Shown: piece by piece, positions 45,526 to 54,725 of the stretch
How the letters are laid out: each line of letters starts with the position of its first letter
Position numbering within the stretch: position 1 is the stretch's first letter
NCBI GenBank assembly: GCA_947167715.1
Contig: CAMVJD010000003.1
Location: 1 to 64,000 of the forward strand
Source: an uncultured Eubacteriaceae bacterium
GTDB taxonomy: Bacteria > Bacillota > Clostridia > Lachnospirales > CAG-274
DNA length: 64,000 nucleotides
Direction of reading: 5' to 3'
Notes under the pieces: generated by a model
What the model was told of the DNA's origin: nothing
What the model saw: the letters and a program-made list of their open reading frames with translations, nothing else
Database searches by the model: none
Position numbers and translations under genes: made by a program

Positions 45526-46514
45526 GCAAATCACACAAGAACAGACCGTTTTTGCTGACCCCTGTTGCTAAAGATTATCTTTGGGGCGGTAGCAGACTGA
45601 ATGATGATTTCAATTTTAATATGGAATGCGATCCATTTGCAGAAGCATGGGTTTGCAGTTGCCATCCGGATGGAGAAAGTATTGTTGCAGAATTGAATTG
45701 CAGTTTATCGGCTTTGTTGAAGGCACACCCCGAGTATTTGGGTACTCATGCAGTTGCTGTGGCAAATGGAGAATTTCCGATTCTGATTAAGTTGATTGAT
45801 GCAAAGAAAAATCTGAGTGTGCAGGTTCACCCTGATGATGAGTATGCTAATGTTTATGAGAATGGCTCTCTCGGCAAGACCGAAATGTGGTATATACTTG
45901 ATGCAAAGAAGGATTCTGAATTGGTTTATGGGTTTAAACAAGATGTAACCGATGCTCAGGTAAGAAGTAGCATAGATAATGACACAATTGAGTCACTTTT
46001 GAATCATGTGCAAGTTCATAAAAATGACTTGTTTTTCATAGAATCAGGAACAGTTCATGCTATTGGTGCAGGCTGTTTGATTGCGGAGATACAAGAAAGC
46101 AGTAACCTTACCTATCGTCTTTATGACTATAACCGCATTGATAAGAACGGAAACAAAAGAGAACTGCATATAGATAAAGCAATGGACGTAACGAATCTGA
46201 AATCATCTGCTGCCCCGCATCAGCCAATGCGCGTGCTGAAGTATAAAAATGGCGCAGCAAGTGAATTGTTGACTCGCTGCAAGTACTTTCAGGTAGAACG
46301 CATGTTGCTAAACACAGAAGTCCAACGTAAACTGGCAACATTCCAGACTGGAGAAAATAGTTTTCATTGCTTGCTTTGTGTTGATGGCTGCGGAGTTCTG
46401 TTTGGGAATGAGGTAAACATACCATTTTTTAAAGGAGACTGTATCTTTGTCCCAGCGGAATCTATATCTCTGAAACTTCATGGAAAAGCACAGATGCTTA
46501 ATGTAAGTTGCTAA
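45522..46514 (+). CDS. manA: Mannose-6-phosphate isomerase (type I)
   Basis: Interconverts fructose 6-phosphate and mannose 6-phosphate. The ATG at 45522 overlaps the manC stop; an in-frame GTG nine bases earlier is unlikely. Zinc-binding residues lie in LSVQVHPDDEYA and in GTVHAIGAGCLIAEIQESSN. The AKDYLWGGSRL start is typical for Firmicute ManA. 330 residues. No phosphomannomutase gene is in the window. Confidence 0.93.
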   Translation: MSKSHKNRPFLLTPVAKDYLWGGSRLNDDFNFNMECDPFAEAWVCSCHPDGESIVAELNCSLSALLKAHPEYLGTHAVAVANGEFPILIKLIDAKKNLSVQVHPDDEYANVYENGSLGKTEMWYILDAKKDSELVYGFKQDVTDAQVRSSIDNDTIESLLNHVQVHKNDLFFIESGTVHAIGAGCLIAEIQESSNLTYRLYDYNRIDKNGNKRELHIDKAMDVTNLKSSAAPHQPMRVLKYKNGAASELLTRCKYFQVERMLLNTEVQRKLATFQTGENSFHCLLCVDGCGVLFGNEVNIPFFKGDCIFVPAESISLKLHGKAQMLNVSC

Positions 46515-46583
46515 AATTTAGATATCCCAATTAGAGTATTTTAATCTATAGAAAGTTAATAAATTGATTAAGGAGATGTAAAA

Positions 46584-47735
46584 ATGCATAATAAAGTAGA
46601 GATTGCCAAATTATTCCAAAGGCTTTCTAGTGTAATTAAAAGGATATGCATATTGGGAGTTTATAGGTTTATGAAAACTAAGAATAATAAAGTGATTTTC
46701 AGCAGTTTTTATGGGAACCAATATAGTGCTCAACCAAAGAAAATATTTGAGGAAATATATAAAAAAAATAAGAATTTAGATTATGTTTGGATTCTTGTAG
46801 ATGATGTAAATGCTCCTGAAGGAGTAAGAACGGTAAAACCTAATAGTTTAAGAGCGTTAATAGAACTTGCAACTGCTAAGGTTTGGGTAGATAATTGCAG
46901 AAAGCATTTTTTAATAAAAAAAAGAAAAGATCAAATATACATTCAAACATGGCATGGTCCAATATGCATAAAAGCAGTAGAAAAAGATGCACAAACAACA
47001 TTGCCTCACGGATATATAAAAAGTGCGATTCAAGATTCAAAAAATGCCAACTATATTGTTGCTGAAACTAAATGGCGTGAAAAAAATATAAAAGAAGCCT
47101 TTTGGTTTGATAAGGAAATAATCAAGGCTGAATTTAAAATAAAAGAATTTGATGATTGTGAGAACTGTCGCTGTAATGTTAATAAATATTATCAGATAAA
47201 TAATGATTGTGGCATTGTTTTATATGCACCTACATTTAGAAAAGATGGAAATTTAAAATGTTATAACATAAATTATGATGAGTTACTTATTAAATTAAAA
47301 GAAAAATATAAAAAGAACTACAAGTTTATTGTAAGGCTTCACCCTAATGTGGCTCACAATAACAAAATGTTGACATATACAGATAATGTTTTAAACGGCT
47401 CGGAATACCCATTAGTTTATGAACTAATTGCGGCAGCAGATATTATTATTAGTGATTATTCGGGAGTTATATTTGATGGCTACAGAGCTAATAAAGTCGT
47501 TTGGTTATACGCAAACGATTTAGAAAATTATGTAAATACAGACCGACCGCTATATTTTAATTTTTCCGAACTACCGTCACCATTAACTCAAAATAATGAT
47601 GAACTTCTTTCTCTTGTAGACAAGTTTGACGAAAGTGAATACGAGGAGAAAAGAAAAGCGTTTGTGGATGAAATACATTATTTTGATAATGATGCGGCTA
47701 AATTAATATCAGATATTATATTAGCAAGTTTATAA
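46584..47735 (+). CDS. CDP-glycerol glycerophosphotransferase family protein
   Basis: TagB/TagF-type enzymes transfer glycerol phosphate from CDP-glycerol to sugar or polymer ends, as in teichoic acids. The 383-residue protein has the family signature YIQTWHGPICIKAV and, in the donor domain, IVRLHPNVAHNN and IIISDYSGVIFDGYRANK. The N-terminus is short without a glycosyltransferase fusion, so it resembles single-step TagB-like proteins. A tagD-type gene follows in the same operon. It suggests a glycerol-phosphate substituent on the polysaccharide. Confidence 0.85.
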   Translation: MHNKVEIAKLFQRLSSVIKRICILGVYRFMKTKNNKVIFSSFYGNQYSAQPKKIFEEIYKKNKNLDYVWILVDDVNAPEGVRTVKPNSLRALIELATAKVWVDNCRKHFLIKKRKDQIYIQTWHGPICIKAVEKDAQTTLPHGYIKSAIQDSKNANYIVAETKWREKNIKEAFWFDKEIIKAEFKIKEFDDCENCRCNVNKYYQINNDCGIVLYAPTFRKDGNLKCYNINYDELLIKLKEKYKKNYKFIVRLHPNVAHNNKMLTYTDNVLNGSEYPLVYELIAAADIIISDYSGVIFDGYRANKVVWLYANDLENYVNTDRPLYFNFSELPSPLTQNNDELLSLVDKFDESEYEEKRKAFVDEIHYFDNDAAKLISDIILASL

Positions 47736-47770
47736 AACAAAGATTAATCGTTTATATAAAGGAGTTTGAA

Positions 47771-48226
47771 ATGATAATTGGATACACAACAGGTGTTTAT
47801 GATTTATTTCATGTCGGTCATTTGAACCTGTTAAAAAACGCAAAAGGCATGTGTGACAAGTTAGTAGTTGGAGTTACGGTTGACGAACTTGTTGAATATA
47901 AAGGCAAGCGCTCTATGATACCGTTTGAAGACAGAATAGAGATTGTTCGCAGCTGCAAATATGTTGATGCGGCTGTACCTCAATATGACATGGACAAGCT
48001 TGAGGCTTGCAAGAAACTTGGCGCATCGATTCTTTTTGTAGGAGATGATTGGTATGGTACCGATAAATGGAAAGCCTATGAAAAAGAATTTGAAAATAAT
48101 GGCATTAAGATTGTCTATTTCCCATACACAAAAGGTATATCATCTACAAAGATAACGCAAGCATTACATAACGCAAGAGGTTGGACGAGTGACGAAGCCA
48201 GCAAAGAACTAAAAGGAAAACAATAA
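47771..48226 (+). CDS. tagD: Glycerol-3-phosphate cytidylyltransferase (TagD-like)
   Basis: TagD makes CDP-glycerol from glycerol 3-phosphate and CTP. 151 residues, with GYTTGVYDLFHVGHLNLL at the start (HxGH loop) and KGISSTKITQ, the usual RTEGISTT variant, at the end. It sits 35 bases after the CDP-glycerol transferase, its natural partner. A related cytidylyltransferase for another polyol phosphate cannot be excluded by sequence alone. Confidence 0.85.
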   Translation: MIIGYTTGVYDLFHVGHLNLLKNAKGMCDKLVVGVTVDELVEYKGKRSMIPFEDRIEIVRSCKYVDAAVPQYDMDKLEACKKLGASILFVGDDWYGTDKWKAYEKEFENNGIKIVYFPYTKGISSTKITQALHNARGWTSDEASKELKGKQ

Positions 48227-48256
48227 ATGGTTGTTCCAAATAAAGGGGAGAGTTAA

Positions 48257-49288
48257 ATGGTAGATAAAGATTATTGCATGAGTTCGTATCTCGCTTTGAG
48301 GTATGTTGAAAAAGAAAATGTCGATTTTTTCGAAGGGATAAAGTATAAACGACCTCATCTAAAAGATGGGGAGAAAGTTTATGTAAGAACGGCATCTGAT
48401 ATTGATAAATCTATTGCTTTGCAAATTGAAAAACTTCGCGGGCGAAAAATAGGTATTCTTTTATCGGGAGGAATGGATTCCGCAATTTTGGCATCGTATT
48501 TAAAAGGCTGTGATGCATATACATTCAGGTTTCTCGGCGGGGATTTTCAAAGAGATGAAATGGAAAGAGCCGAGAAATTTGCGAAGCATAATGAAATGCG
48601 CCTTCACTATGTTGATATTGATTGGGATGTAATAAACACTTCGCTTCCAAAGATAATGAAGGAAAAAGGTGGTCCGGTACATTCTATAGAACCCCAGATC
48701 TATCAAGGTGCAATTCAAGCTAAAGCTGATGGAATAGATTTAATGATAATTGGTGACGGCAGTGATTATGTTTTCGGAGGAATGGATCAGTTACTTTCCA
48801 AAGAGTGGAAGTTTGATGAATTTATCAAAAGATACATATATATTGATCCCAAAGAAGTGCTTAATTCTCCAATAAGCATGGATTACTTGTTTGAAAGATA
48901 CCGAAATGGAGAAAATATAGATTTTCTTAAATTCATGAGTATTGTTGCAACAGAAGAAAGTTATGGTTCTTACTCCAATGCATTTGAAACAGCCCAATTA
49001 AACTATTATGATCCGTATGAGATGCTCGAAATGGCTGAACCATTAGATTTGGAAAGGATAAGAAAAGGAGAGTCCAAATATCTTATTCGCGAACTATTTA
49101 AAATTAGGTATCCCGATTTTAACATACCTGAAAAAATACCCATGCCAAGACCGGTTGATAAATACTTTGAAAACTGGGGCGGGCCACGGCGAAAAGAATT
49201 TAAGAGCAACTTAAATATGAATAATTTTACAGGCAACCAAAAGTGGCTATTGTATTGTTTGGAACGTTTTTTAAATATCTACGATTAA
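48257..49288 (+). CDS. Asparagine synthetase-related protein without glutaminase domain, copy 1
   Basis: 343 residues. The C-terminal synthetase fold is present with the PP-loop GILLSGGMDSAILASYL (ATP pyrophosphatase), and FRFLGGDFQRDEMERAEKFA after it. The N-terminal glutamine amidotransferase with its Cys nucleophile is missing. MSSYLALRYVEKENVDFFEG at the N-terminus is the usual AsnB linker region. Such truncated proteins are found in glycan loci and natural product clusters where an acid is activated by AMP. Substrate and amine donor are unknown. It is followed by a tandem copy. Confidence 0.72.
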   Translation: MVDKDYCMSSYLALRYVEKENVDFFEGIKYKRPHLKDGEKVYVRTASDIDKSIALQIEKLRGRKIGILLSGGMDSAILASYLKGCDAYTFRFLGGDFQRDEMERAEKFAKHNEMRLHYVDIDWDVINTSLPKIMKEKGGPVHSIEPQIYQGAIQAKADGIDLMIIGDGSDYVFGGMDQLLSKEWKFDEFIKRYIYIDPKEVLNSPISMDYLFERYRNGENIDFLKFMSIVATEESYGSYSNAFETAQLNYYDPYEMLEMAEPLDLERIRKGESKYLIRELFKIRYPDFNIPEKIPMPRPVDKYFENWGGPRRKEFKSNLNMNNFTGNQKWLLYCLERFLNIYD

Positions 49289-49302
49289 AAGGAGATAAAA
49301 TT

Positions 49303-50340
49303 ATGATTGACAAGAATTTTTGTATGAGTTCATACATGGCTTTTCGTTATATCGAAAAAGAAAATATGGATTTTTATCCCGGAATGAAACATAAAAATTT
49401 TACGCCTGTACCAAATAACGAAAAGGCATTGGTTAGATCGGCCGATGAAATTGATAAAGCGATTGCCGTGCAGTTCAAACAATTTGAGAACAAAAAGAAA
49501 GGCATTATGCTTTCGGGTGGAATGGATTCCGCTATTGTGGCTTCATATATGTCAGGATGTGATGCGTACACATTCAGATTTCTCGGAGGAGATTTTCAAA
49601 GCGAGGAACTTAAAAGGGCAGAATACTATGCAAATTATTATAAATTGAACTTACATTATGTTGATATAAGTTGGGATACTGTAACAGAACATCTTAATGC
49701 TGTTATGGAGGCAAAGTGTGCACCTGTACATTCTATAGAGCCCCAAATTTTGCAGGCAGCGTTGCAAGCAAAAGCTGACGGGATCGAAATGATGTTTGTT
49801 GGTGAAAGCAGCGATCTTGTTTTTGGCGGAATGGATGGACTTTTGGCAAAAGATTGGACATTTGATGAATTTGTTGACAGATACACTTTCACAAATCCTG
49901 AAGATGTTTTAAATGAACCAGTCGATATGAGTTACTTATATGAGCGTTATCGTAAAGGTAATAATATTGATTTTTTGTCTTTTATGGACGATGTATTCTC
50001 AATAGAAAGCTCAAGTTCATATTATAATGCTTTTGGTGTTGCCAATATGCCGTATTATGATCCTTATGCTCGTTTAAAGATGGCTGATAAGTTAGATTTA
50101 AATCGCGTAAGAAACGGAGAACCAAAATATCTTATAAGAGAATTAATGGCAAAAAAATATCCTGAAATACCGGTGCCCAATAAAGTACCTATGCCAAGAC
50201 CTGTTGATAAATACTTTGAAAGTTGGGAAGGCCCAACAAGAAAAGAATTTAAACAAGGTTTGGATATGAGCAAGTTTACAGGTAATCAAAAATGGCAGAT
50301 ATGGTGTTTAGAAAAATTTTTGAATATATATGATAAATAA
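49303..50340 (+). CDS. Asparagine synthetase-related protein without glutaminase domain, copy 2
   Basis: Start is the ATG at 49303, with AAGGAG upstream. The 345-residue product is colinear with copy 1 from MIDKNFCMSSYMAFRYIEKE to TGNQKWQIWCLEKFLN and has the PP-loop GIMLSGGMDSAIVASYM. It is clearly a tandem duplicate whose residues have diverged throughout, so it is not recent. Two copies may form a heteromer or act on different acids. It overlaps the flippase start by 11 bases. Confidence 0.72.
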   Translation: MIDKNFCMSSYMAFRYIEKENMDFYPGMKHKNFTPVPNNEKALVRSADEIDKAIAVQFKQFENKKKGIMLSGGMDSAIVASYMSGCDAYTFRFLGGDFQSEELKRAEYYANYYKLNLHYVDISWDTVTEHLNAVMEAKCAPVHSIEPQILQAALQAKADGIEMMFVGESSDLVFGGMDGLLAKDWTFDEFVDRYTFTNPEDVLNEPVDMSYLYERYRKGNNIDFLSFMDDVFSIESSSSYYNAFGVANMPYYDPYARLKMADKLDLNRVRNGEPKYLIRELMAKKYPEIPVPNKVPMPRPVDKYFESWEGPTRKEFKQGLDMSKFTGNQKWQIWCLEKFLNIYDK

Positions 50341-51781
50341 TTTTTTGAGAAAATACAAAAATTTACCAATACAATTAAAAGCATCTTTTTGGTTTATGAT
50401 ATGTGCCTTTATGCAAAAAGGCATTTCTACAATAACGACTCCTATATTTACAAGATTACTGACAGCAGAAGAATATGGTCAATATAATGTTTTTAATTCA
50501 TGGTTGGGCATAATCACAATATTTGTTTCACTTAATTTAAGTTGGGGTGTTTATACACAAGGTCTCGTAAAATTTGAAGATGACCGCAAAATTTTTTCTT
50601 CATCCATGCAGGGATTGTCTTTGACTTTGTCGATTGTGTGGCTCATTATATATATATTATTTAAGGATTCTATAAATAATATATTGGGTTTAAGTACGGT
50701 ACAAATGTTATTAATGATAATGATGATTTGGACAACGGCTATATTCAACCTCTGGGCTTCCGAACAACGTGTGTTGTATAACTACAAAATGCTTGTGTTT
50801 ATTACAATAGCTGTTTCGTTGTTTAAACCCATTATAGGAATTATTCTTGTGGCAAATTTTACCGATAAAGTTACGGCGCGTATTTTTGGACTTGCAATCG
50901 TGGAATTAGTGGCGTATATAGGTCTATGCATAAGTCAATTTCTTAAAGGAAAAAGATTTTTTGTCTCAAAATATTGGAAATATGCTGTTTTGTATAATTT
51001 ACCATTAGTTCCGCATTATCTATCACAAACAGTTCTTAATGGTGCTGACCGCATAATGATTAAAAATATGGATAGCGAAAAAACAGCAGGAGTATACAGT
51101 TTAGCATATTCTATTTCTCTTATTATGACGCTGTTTAATACTGCAATGTTACAAACTCTTAATCCTTGGATATATACAAAAATAAAACAGAAAAAATATA
51201 CGGATATTTCTTCGATTGCATATATTTCACTTGTGGTGATTGCTTATGTAAACATTATATTGATTGCACTTGCTCCCGAAGTTGTTGCTATATTTGCGCC
51301 CAAAGAATACTATGATGCAATCTATGTTATTCCACCGGTAGCTATGAGTGTATATTTTATGTTTGCATATGATTTGTTTGCAAAATTTGCTTTTTATTAC
51401 GAAAAGACGTTTTTTGTTATGTTGGCAAGCATAATTAGCGCATTATTAAATATAATTTTGAACTATATATTTATAAAAAAATTCGGATATATTGCGGCCG
51501 GATACACCACTTTGTTTTGTTTTGTTATTTATGCTATTGGTCATTATTGTTTTATGCTGCTCGTTTGTAATAAGTATTGTGATAAAGTTAGACCTTATAA
51601 AACACGATATATTTTATGGTTATCAATAATATTTATACTTGTTGGATTTCTGCTTTTAGCAACGTATAAATTTGTTGTTTTAAGATATTTAGTGTTTGTG
51701 TGTTTTTTGGCGATAGCAATAATATTACAAAAAAAGCTTGATTTTATAGATAAGATTAAAAATATACGAAAAGGAAGTTAA
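50330..51781 (+). CDS. Wzx-type oligosaccharide flippase (second locus)
   Basis: 483 residues, about 13-14 membrane spans, PST/MVF layout. LKASFWFMICAFMQKGISTI at the N-terminus and TAEEYGQYNVFNSWLGIITI are typical starts for gut Firmicute flippases. It starts within the previous gene and is three bases from galE. It is different from the flippase at 21113, so the two loci export different repeat units. Confidence 0.82.
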   Translation: MINNFLRKYKNLPIQLKASFWFMICAFMQKGISTITTPIFTRLLTAEEYGQYNVFNSWLGIITIFVSLNLSWGVYTQGLVKFEDDRKIFSSSMQGLSLTLSIVWLIIYILFKDSINNILGLSTVQMLLMIMMIWTTAIFNLWASEQRVLYNYKMLVFITIAVSLFKPIIGIILVANFTDKVTARIFGLAIVELVAYIGLCISQFLKGKRFFVSKYWKYAVLYNLPLVPHYLSQTVLNGADRIMIKNMDSEKTAGVYSLAYSISLIMTLFNTAMLQTLNPWIYTKIKQKKYTDISSIAYISLVVIAYVNIILIALAPEVVAIFAPKEYYDAIYVIPPVAMSVYFMFAYDLFAKFAFYYEKTFFVMLASIISALLNIILNYIFIKKFGYIAAGYTTLFCFVIYAIGHYCFMLLVCNKYCDKVRPYKTRYILWLSIIFILVGFLLLATYKFVVLRYLVFVCFLAIAIILQKKLDFIDKIKNIRKGS

Positions 51782-51783
51782 GA

Positions 51784-52797
51784 ATGTCAGTTTTGGTAAC
51801 CGGTGGTGCCGGATATATAGGAAGCCACACATGTATTGAGCTTTTAAACAATAATTATGATGTGATTGTAGTTGACAACTTGTGTAATTCATCGCCCAAA
51901 TCATTAAAAAGAGTTGGGGATATAACCAAGAAAAAAATCAAATTTTATAAAGCCGATGTATGTGATAAAAACGCTTTAAGAAATATTTTTACTGAAAACA
52001 AAATAGATTGTGTGATTCATTTTGCAGGTTTGAAAGCTGTTGGAGAATCGGTGCAAAAGCCGTTGGAATACTATGACAACAATCTGTCATCAACACTTAC
52101 ACTTTTAAAGGTTATGAATGAATATAATGTCAAAAAAATTGTGTTTTCATCATCTGCTACGGTATATTCTTCCGATAATGAAATGCCTTTGACAGAAGAC
52201 TGCAAAACAGGAAACTGCACAAATCCTTACGGCTGGACAAAATATATGGGGGAGCAAATTTTCAGAGACCTTGCAAAATCGGATTCTGAATGGGCTATTG
52301 CCTTGTTGAGATACTTTAATCCTATTGGTGCTCATAAAAGCGGTTTGATAGGCGAAAGTCCAAAGGATATTCCAAACAATCTTATGCCTTATGTTTCGCA
52401 GGTTGCCATCGGAAAATTAAAGGAATTGAGTGTTTTCGGTAATGACTATGATACTCTCGATGGAACGGGTGTAAGAGACTATATTCACGTTGTTGATCTT
52501 GCCAAAGGTCATGTTGCAGCGATTGATTATATAAACAAACATAAAGGTTTAGATGTGTTTAATTTAGGCACTGGTGTTGGATATAGCGTACTTGATATTG
52601 TCAATGCATTTGAAGATACAACAAATCAAAAAGTGCCTTATAAAATAACTGCAAGACGCGCTGGAGATTTGGCAACGGTATATTCTGATCCAACTAAAAG
52701 TAAGAAATTATTAGGTTGGAAGGCTGAAAACGGAATAAAAGAGATGTGTTTGGATGCGTGGAACTGGCAGAAAAATAATCCAAACGGATATGAATAA
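51784..52797 (+). CDS. galE: UDP-glucose 4-epimerase
   Basis: GalE interconverts UDP-glucose and UDP-galactose (or GlcNAc/GalNAc forms). 337 residues with VTGGAGYIGSHTCIELLNNN (NAD loop), VIHFAGLKAVGESVQKPLEY, FSSSATVY with the catalytic Ser, and NPYGWTKYMGE with Tyr and Lys. It is the last gene of the rightward locus. UDP-galactose would feed this locus and also glf of the other locus. Confidence 0.93.
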   Translation: MSVLVTGGAGYIGSHTCIELLNNNYDVIVVDNLCNSSPKSLKRVGDITKKKIKFYKADVCDKNALRNIFTENKIDCVIHFAGLKAVGESVQKPLEYYDNNLSSTLTLLKVMNEYNVKKIVFSSSATVYSSDNEMPLTEDCKTGNCTNPYGWTKYMGEQIFRDLAKSDSEWAIALLRYFNPIGAHKSGLIGESPKDIPNNLMPYVSQVAIGKLKELSVFGNDYDTLDGTGVRDYIHVVDLAKGHVAAIDYINKHKGLDVFNLGTGVGYSVLDIVNAFEDTTNQKVPYKITARRAGDLATVYSDPTKSKKLLGWKAENGIKEMCLDAWNWQKNNPNGYE

Positions 52798-52926
52798 AAT
52801 ATGAAAATGCAAGGTGAAAAGCAGTGTTACGACTTCATGAGCATAACAAATAGACTTATGAATGGATGACACAGCTTTTGCTTATAATGACTGTTTATAT
52901 CAGTTGATTCTTAAAATCGGCAATAA

Positions 52927-53631
52927 TTATATTGTCTGATAGTCTTTCAGTGCATTACGCCTATCCTTATAATCCGGCGTGAATTTTGCTACCACATTCC
53001 AAAAATCTTTTGAATGATTTGGATGGAGGAGGTGGGCGAATTCGTGGACTGTTACATATTTGATACATTCGGGCGGGGTGGCGAGCAGCATCAGATTAAG
53101 AGTTATTTTAGCTTTATCGGGTCTGCAAGAGCCCCAGCGGCTTTTCATTGCGCGGACGGTTATTTCGGGATAGGGAATGTTATAGTGCTGTCTGAATTCC
53201 CGATAAGTTTCCTGTACATAATGTTTGAAAATCAATGCAGCCTGTGTATTGAGCCATTTAAGCAGGTGTCTTCTGACAGCCTCCCCGTTATTTGCGGGTA
53301 TATAAAGAATATTATTATCGAGTTTGACTTCGCCATCCGAAACAGTTTTAATTACAGTCTGCCGACCGAGAAAATAAAACTCTGCCTTATCGCAAAAATC
53401 TGTGGGGATAAGGCATTTTTCTTTGTTTTCCGTGATATTTTCTTTGGCTTTGGTGATGAAATCTCTGTTGCTGTACACAAAATTATCTATATAATAAAGC
53501 GGTACACGGGGATTGGCAGAGACATGGATGCTTCCGTCCTTGTGCAGGCGAAGATTTATATTTTTTACCGATTTTCGTGTGAGTATATATTCAATTCCGT
53601 TTATATGCCTGATCGTTTGTTTTGTGTTCAT
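52927..53631 (-). CDS. YgjP-like metal-dependent hydrolase (M48-type)
   Basis: 234 residues. The start is the ATG at 53631 (MNTKQTIRHINGIEYILTRK) with GGAGG just upstream; the longer frame has no site. An N-terminal beta domain with NINLRLHKDGSIHVSANPRV is followed by VRAMKSRWGSCRPDKAKI and TVHEFAHLLHPNHSKDFW, the HExxH zinc motif with a third His. This pattern is the DUF45/YgjP family, annotated as M48-like metallopeptidases, with role unknown. It converges on the rightward operon and is unrelated to it. Confidence 0.85.
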   Translation of the reverse strand: MNTKQTIRHINGIEYILTRKSVKNINLRLHKDGSIHVSANPRVPLYYIDNFVYSNRDFITKAKENITENKEKCLIPTDFCDKAEFYFLGRQTVIKTVSDGEVKLDNNILYIPANNGEAVRRHLLKWLNTQAALIFKHYVQETYREFRQHYNIPYPEITVRAMKSRWGSCRPDKAKITLNLMLLATPPECIKYVTVHEFAHLLHPNHSKDFWNVVAKFTPDYKDRRNALKDYQTI

Positions 53632-53648
53632 AATTGACCTCCGATTAC

Positions 53649-53677
53649 AGTATACAAAAAAATTGCGGATAACGCAA
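53649..53677 (-). promoter_or_regulatory. Possible promoter of the YgjP-like gene
   Basis: On the minus strand TTGCGT (plus 53672-53677) and TATACT (53649-53654) are 17 bases apart. The start site would fall around 53642, very close to the ribosome site, which gives an unusually short leader. Confidence 0.4.
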
Positions 53678-54012
53678 GCGTTACAATGCACTTTAATAAT
53701 AATCGGAGCAAAATCTTGAAATAAGTATTTGGATATGTTAAAATAGATATAAGAGAGCAATGCAAAAGAGAGTAGTGTAAGTTTTTTGAATCGGAAAGCG
53801 GTCAATGATGAAGAATTTGTGTCGGAATTAAAATATCATAGCCCTCGGACTTGGTTAATTATTACTGTGTAAAATCTGACTGCCTGAATAATGCCCGACC
53901 CTTGTTTTTTGCTATTTTTTACGGGTATTTCATATTTTGGGGAATGTCAGCGCAACCCACTGAAATACAGCGTTTAAGCAATATTCGGGGCGCTATGGGA
54001 TTTTACTCGTTC
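53678..54012. other. Gene-poor stretch between the metalloprotease and the tRNA fragment
   Basis: About 335 bases without a convincing gene. It borders the boundary where tRNA-derived sequence begins, and no clear repeat was found in it. Confidence 0.35.
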
Positions 54013-54015
54013 GGT

Positions 54016-54057
54016 CTTTTAATCAAGGGGTCCCGGGTTCGAGTCCCAGGTGTCTCA
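54016..54057 (+). other. 3' half of a tRNA-Lys gene (attachment-site remnant)
   Basis: From the anticodon loop CTTTTAA (54016-54022, anticodon TTT) through the 3' stem TCAAG, variable region, T-arm (CCGGG, loop TTCGAGT, CCCAG) and acceptor GTGTCTC plus A. The 5' half (acceptor, D-arm, 5' anticodon stem) is absent. One T-stem pair is C-A. 3' tRNA halves are typical attachment sites of integrative elements. A terminator follows, which could be the original downstream sequence. Confidence 0.65.
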
Positions 54058-54071
54058 GCCTTTCAAAGAGG

Positions 54072-54099
54072 CTCAAACAGCAATGTTTGGGTCTTTTTT
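54072..54099 (+). terminator. Terminator after the tRNA fragment
   Basis: CTCAAACA (54072-54079) pairs with TGTTTGGG (54084-54091) with one wobble, then six T at 54094-54099. It resembles the terminators that follow intact tRNA genes. Confidence 0.7.
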
Positions 54100-54148
54100 A
54101 TTTTTGAAAAAACGTAAGCGATCAATAATCCTGCGTACCCATAATCAA

Positions 54149-54263
54149 AAAAACTCCAACCAACTCTAACGAAGTACCATTAAAGTTGATTGGAGTTTTT
54201 AAATTTGATGGAAGTTGATTGGAGTTCGTGGGAGTTCATTGGACTTCGTTGGAGTTCGTGGTG
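54149..54263. repeat. Inverted and tandem repeat region based on TTGGAGTT
   Basis: AAAACTCCAACCAACT (from about 54149) faces AGTTGATTGGAGTTTT (54184-54200) as a long hairpin. The unit GTTGATTGGAGTT then recurs in slightly changed form about four times to 54263. No gene. It may be a former recombination or regulatory site of an element, or a terminator with slippage repeats. Confidence 0.45.
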
Positions 54264-54488
54264 TGTATGCCGACAAGATTGCCACAGCTGCACGGAGTAA
54301 TTGCCACACCTTGCCGCTGAGTGCCACGGGCACTGCCCTGAAAAGTACCACCAACCTCTATGCTGCACGGATATTCAGTTTAGACAGTGCATTTGCACCG
54401 AAAATTCAGAGCAGATCGTGACGAAAAATCAGAGCACCCTTTCCGATAATACAGCGCAGTAAATCCGGCTCTTCATTGCTTTGTAAAT

Positions 54489-54725
54489 ATGTTCTATGCA
54501 CAGGCATTTAAGCAGCTGTTTGAATATGCAGAGAATCGCCCTGATGGTGTATTACCTATTCCAGTTCATGTGCTATGTGACGACTTCGCCACTGGCAACC
54601 GCGTATTGAACTTCCCGGAATATATCAGTATCTTCCGCGAGAAGGGCATCTCTGTTACGCTTTTTCTCCAGTCTGAAAGTCAGCTGGAGCAGATGTACAG
54701 ATACTTATATGGGATTTGTTATTAG
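54489..54725 (+). pseudogene. Fragment of a VirD4/TraG-type coupling protein
   Basis: Contains PVHVLCDDFATGNRVLNFPE and ISIFREKGISVTLFLQSESQ, the Walker B-side region of conjugation coupling ATPases of Gram-positive ICEs. The full protein has 500-600 residues; only about 70 remain. After LEQMY the frame runs into the repeat that also occurs at 35783-35830. The ATG is only the first available one. It shows that conjugation genes were once present. Confidence 0.75.

Noticed and set aside
52798-52926. Search for a terminator after galE.
   Set aside because: AAGCAGTG and CACAGCTTTTGCTT look loosely complementary but form no convincing stem with a T-run.
53014-53637. Plus-strand frame opposite the YgjP-like metalloprotease.
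   Set aside because: The HExxH protein on the minus strand explains the region.
54016-54057. Complete tRNA-Lys gene.
   Set aside because: No 5' acceptor, D-arm or 5' anticodon stem upstream; only the 3' half is present.
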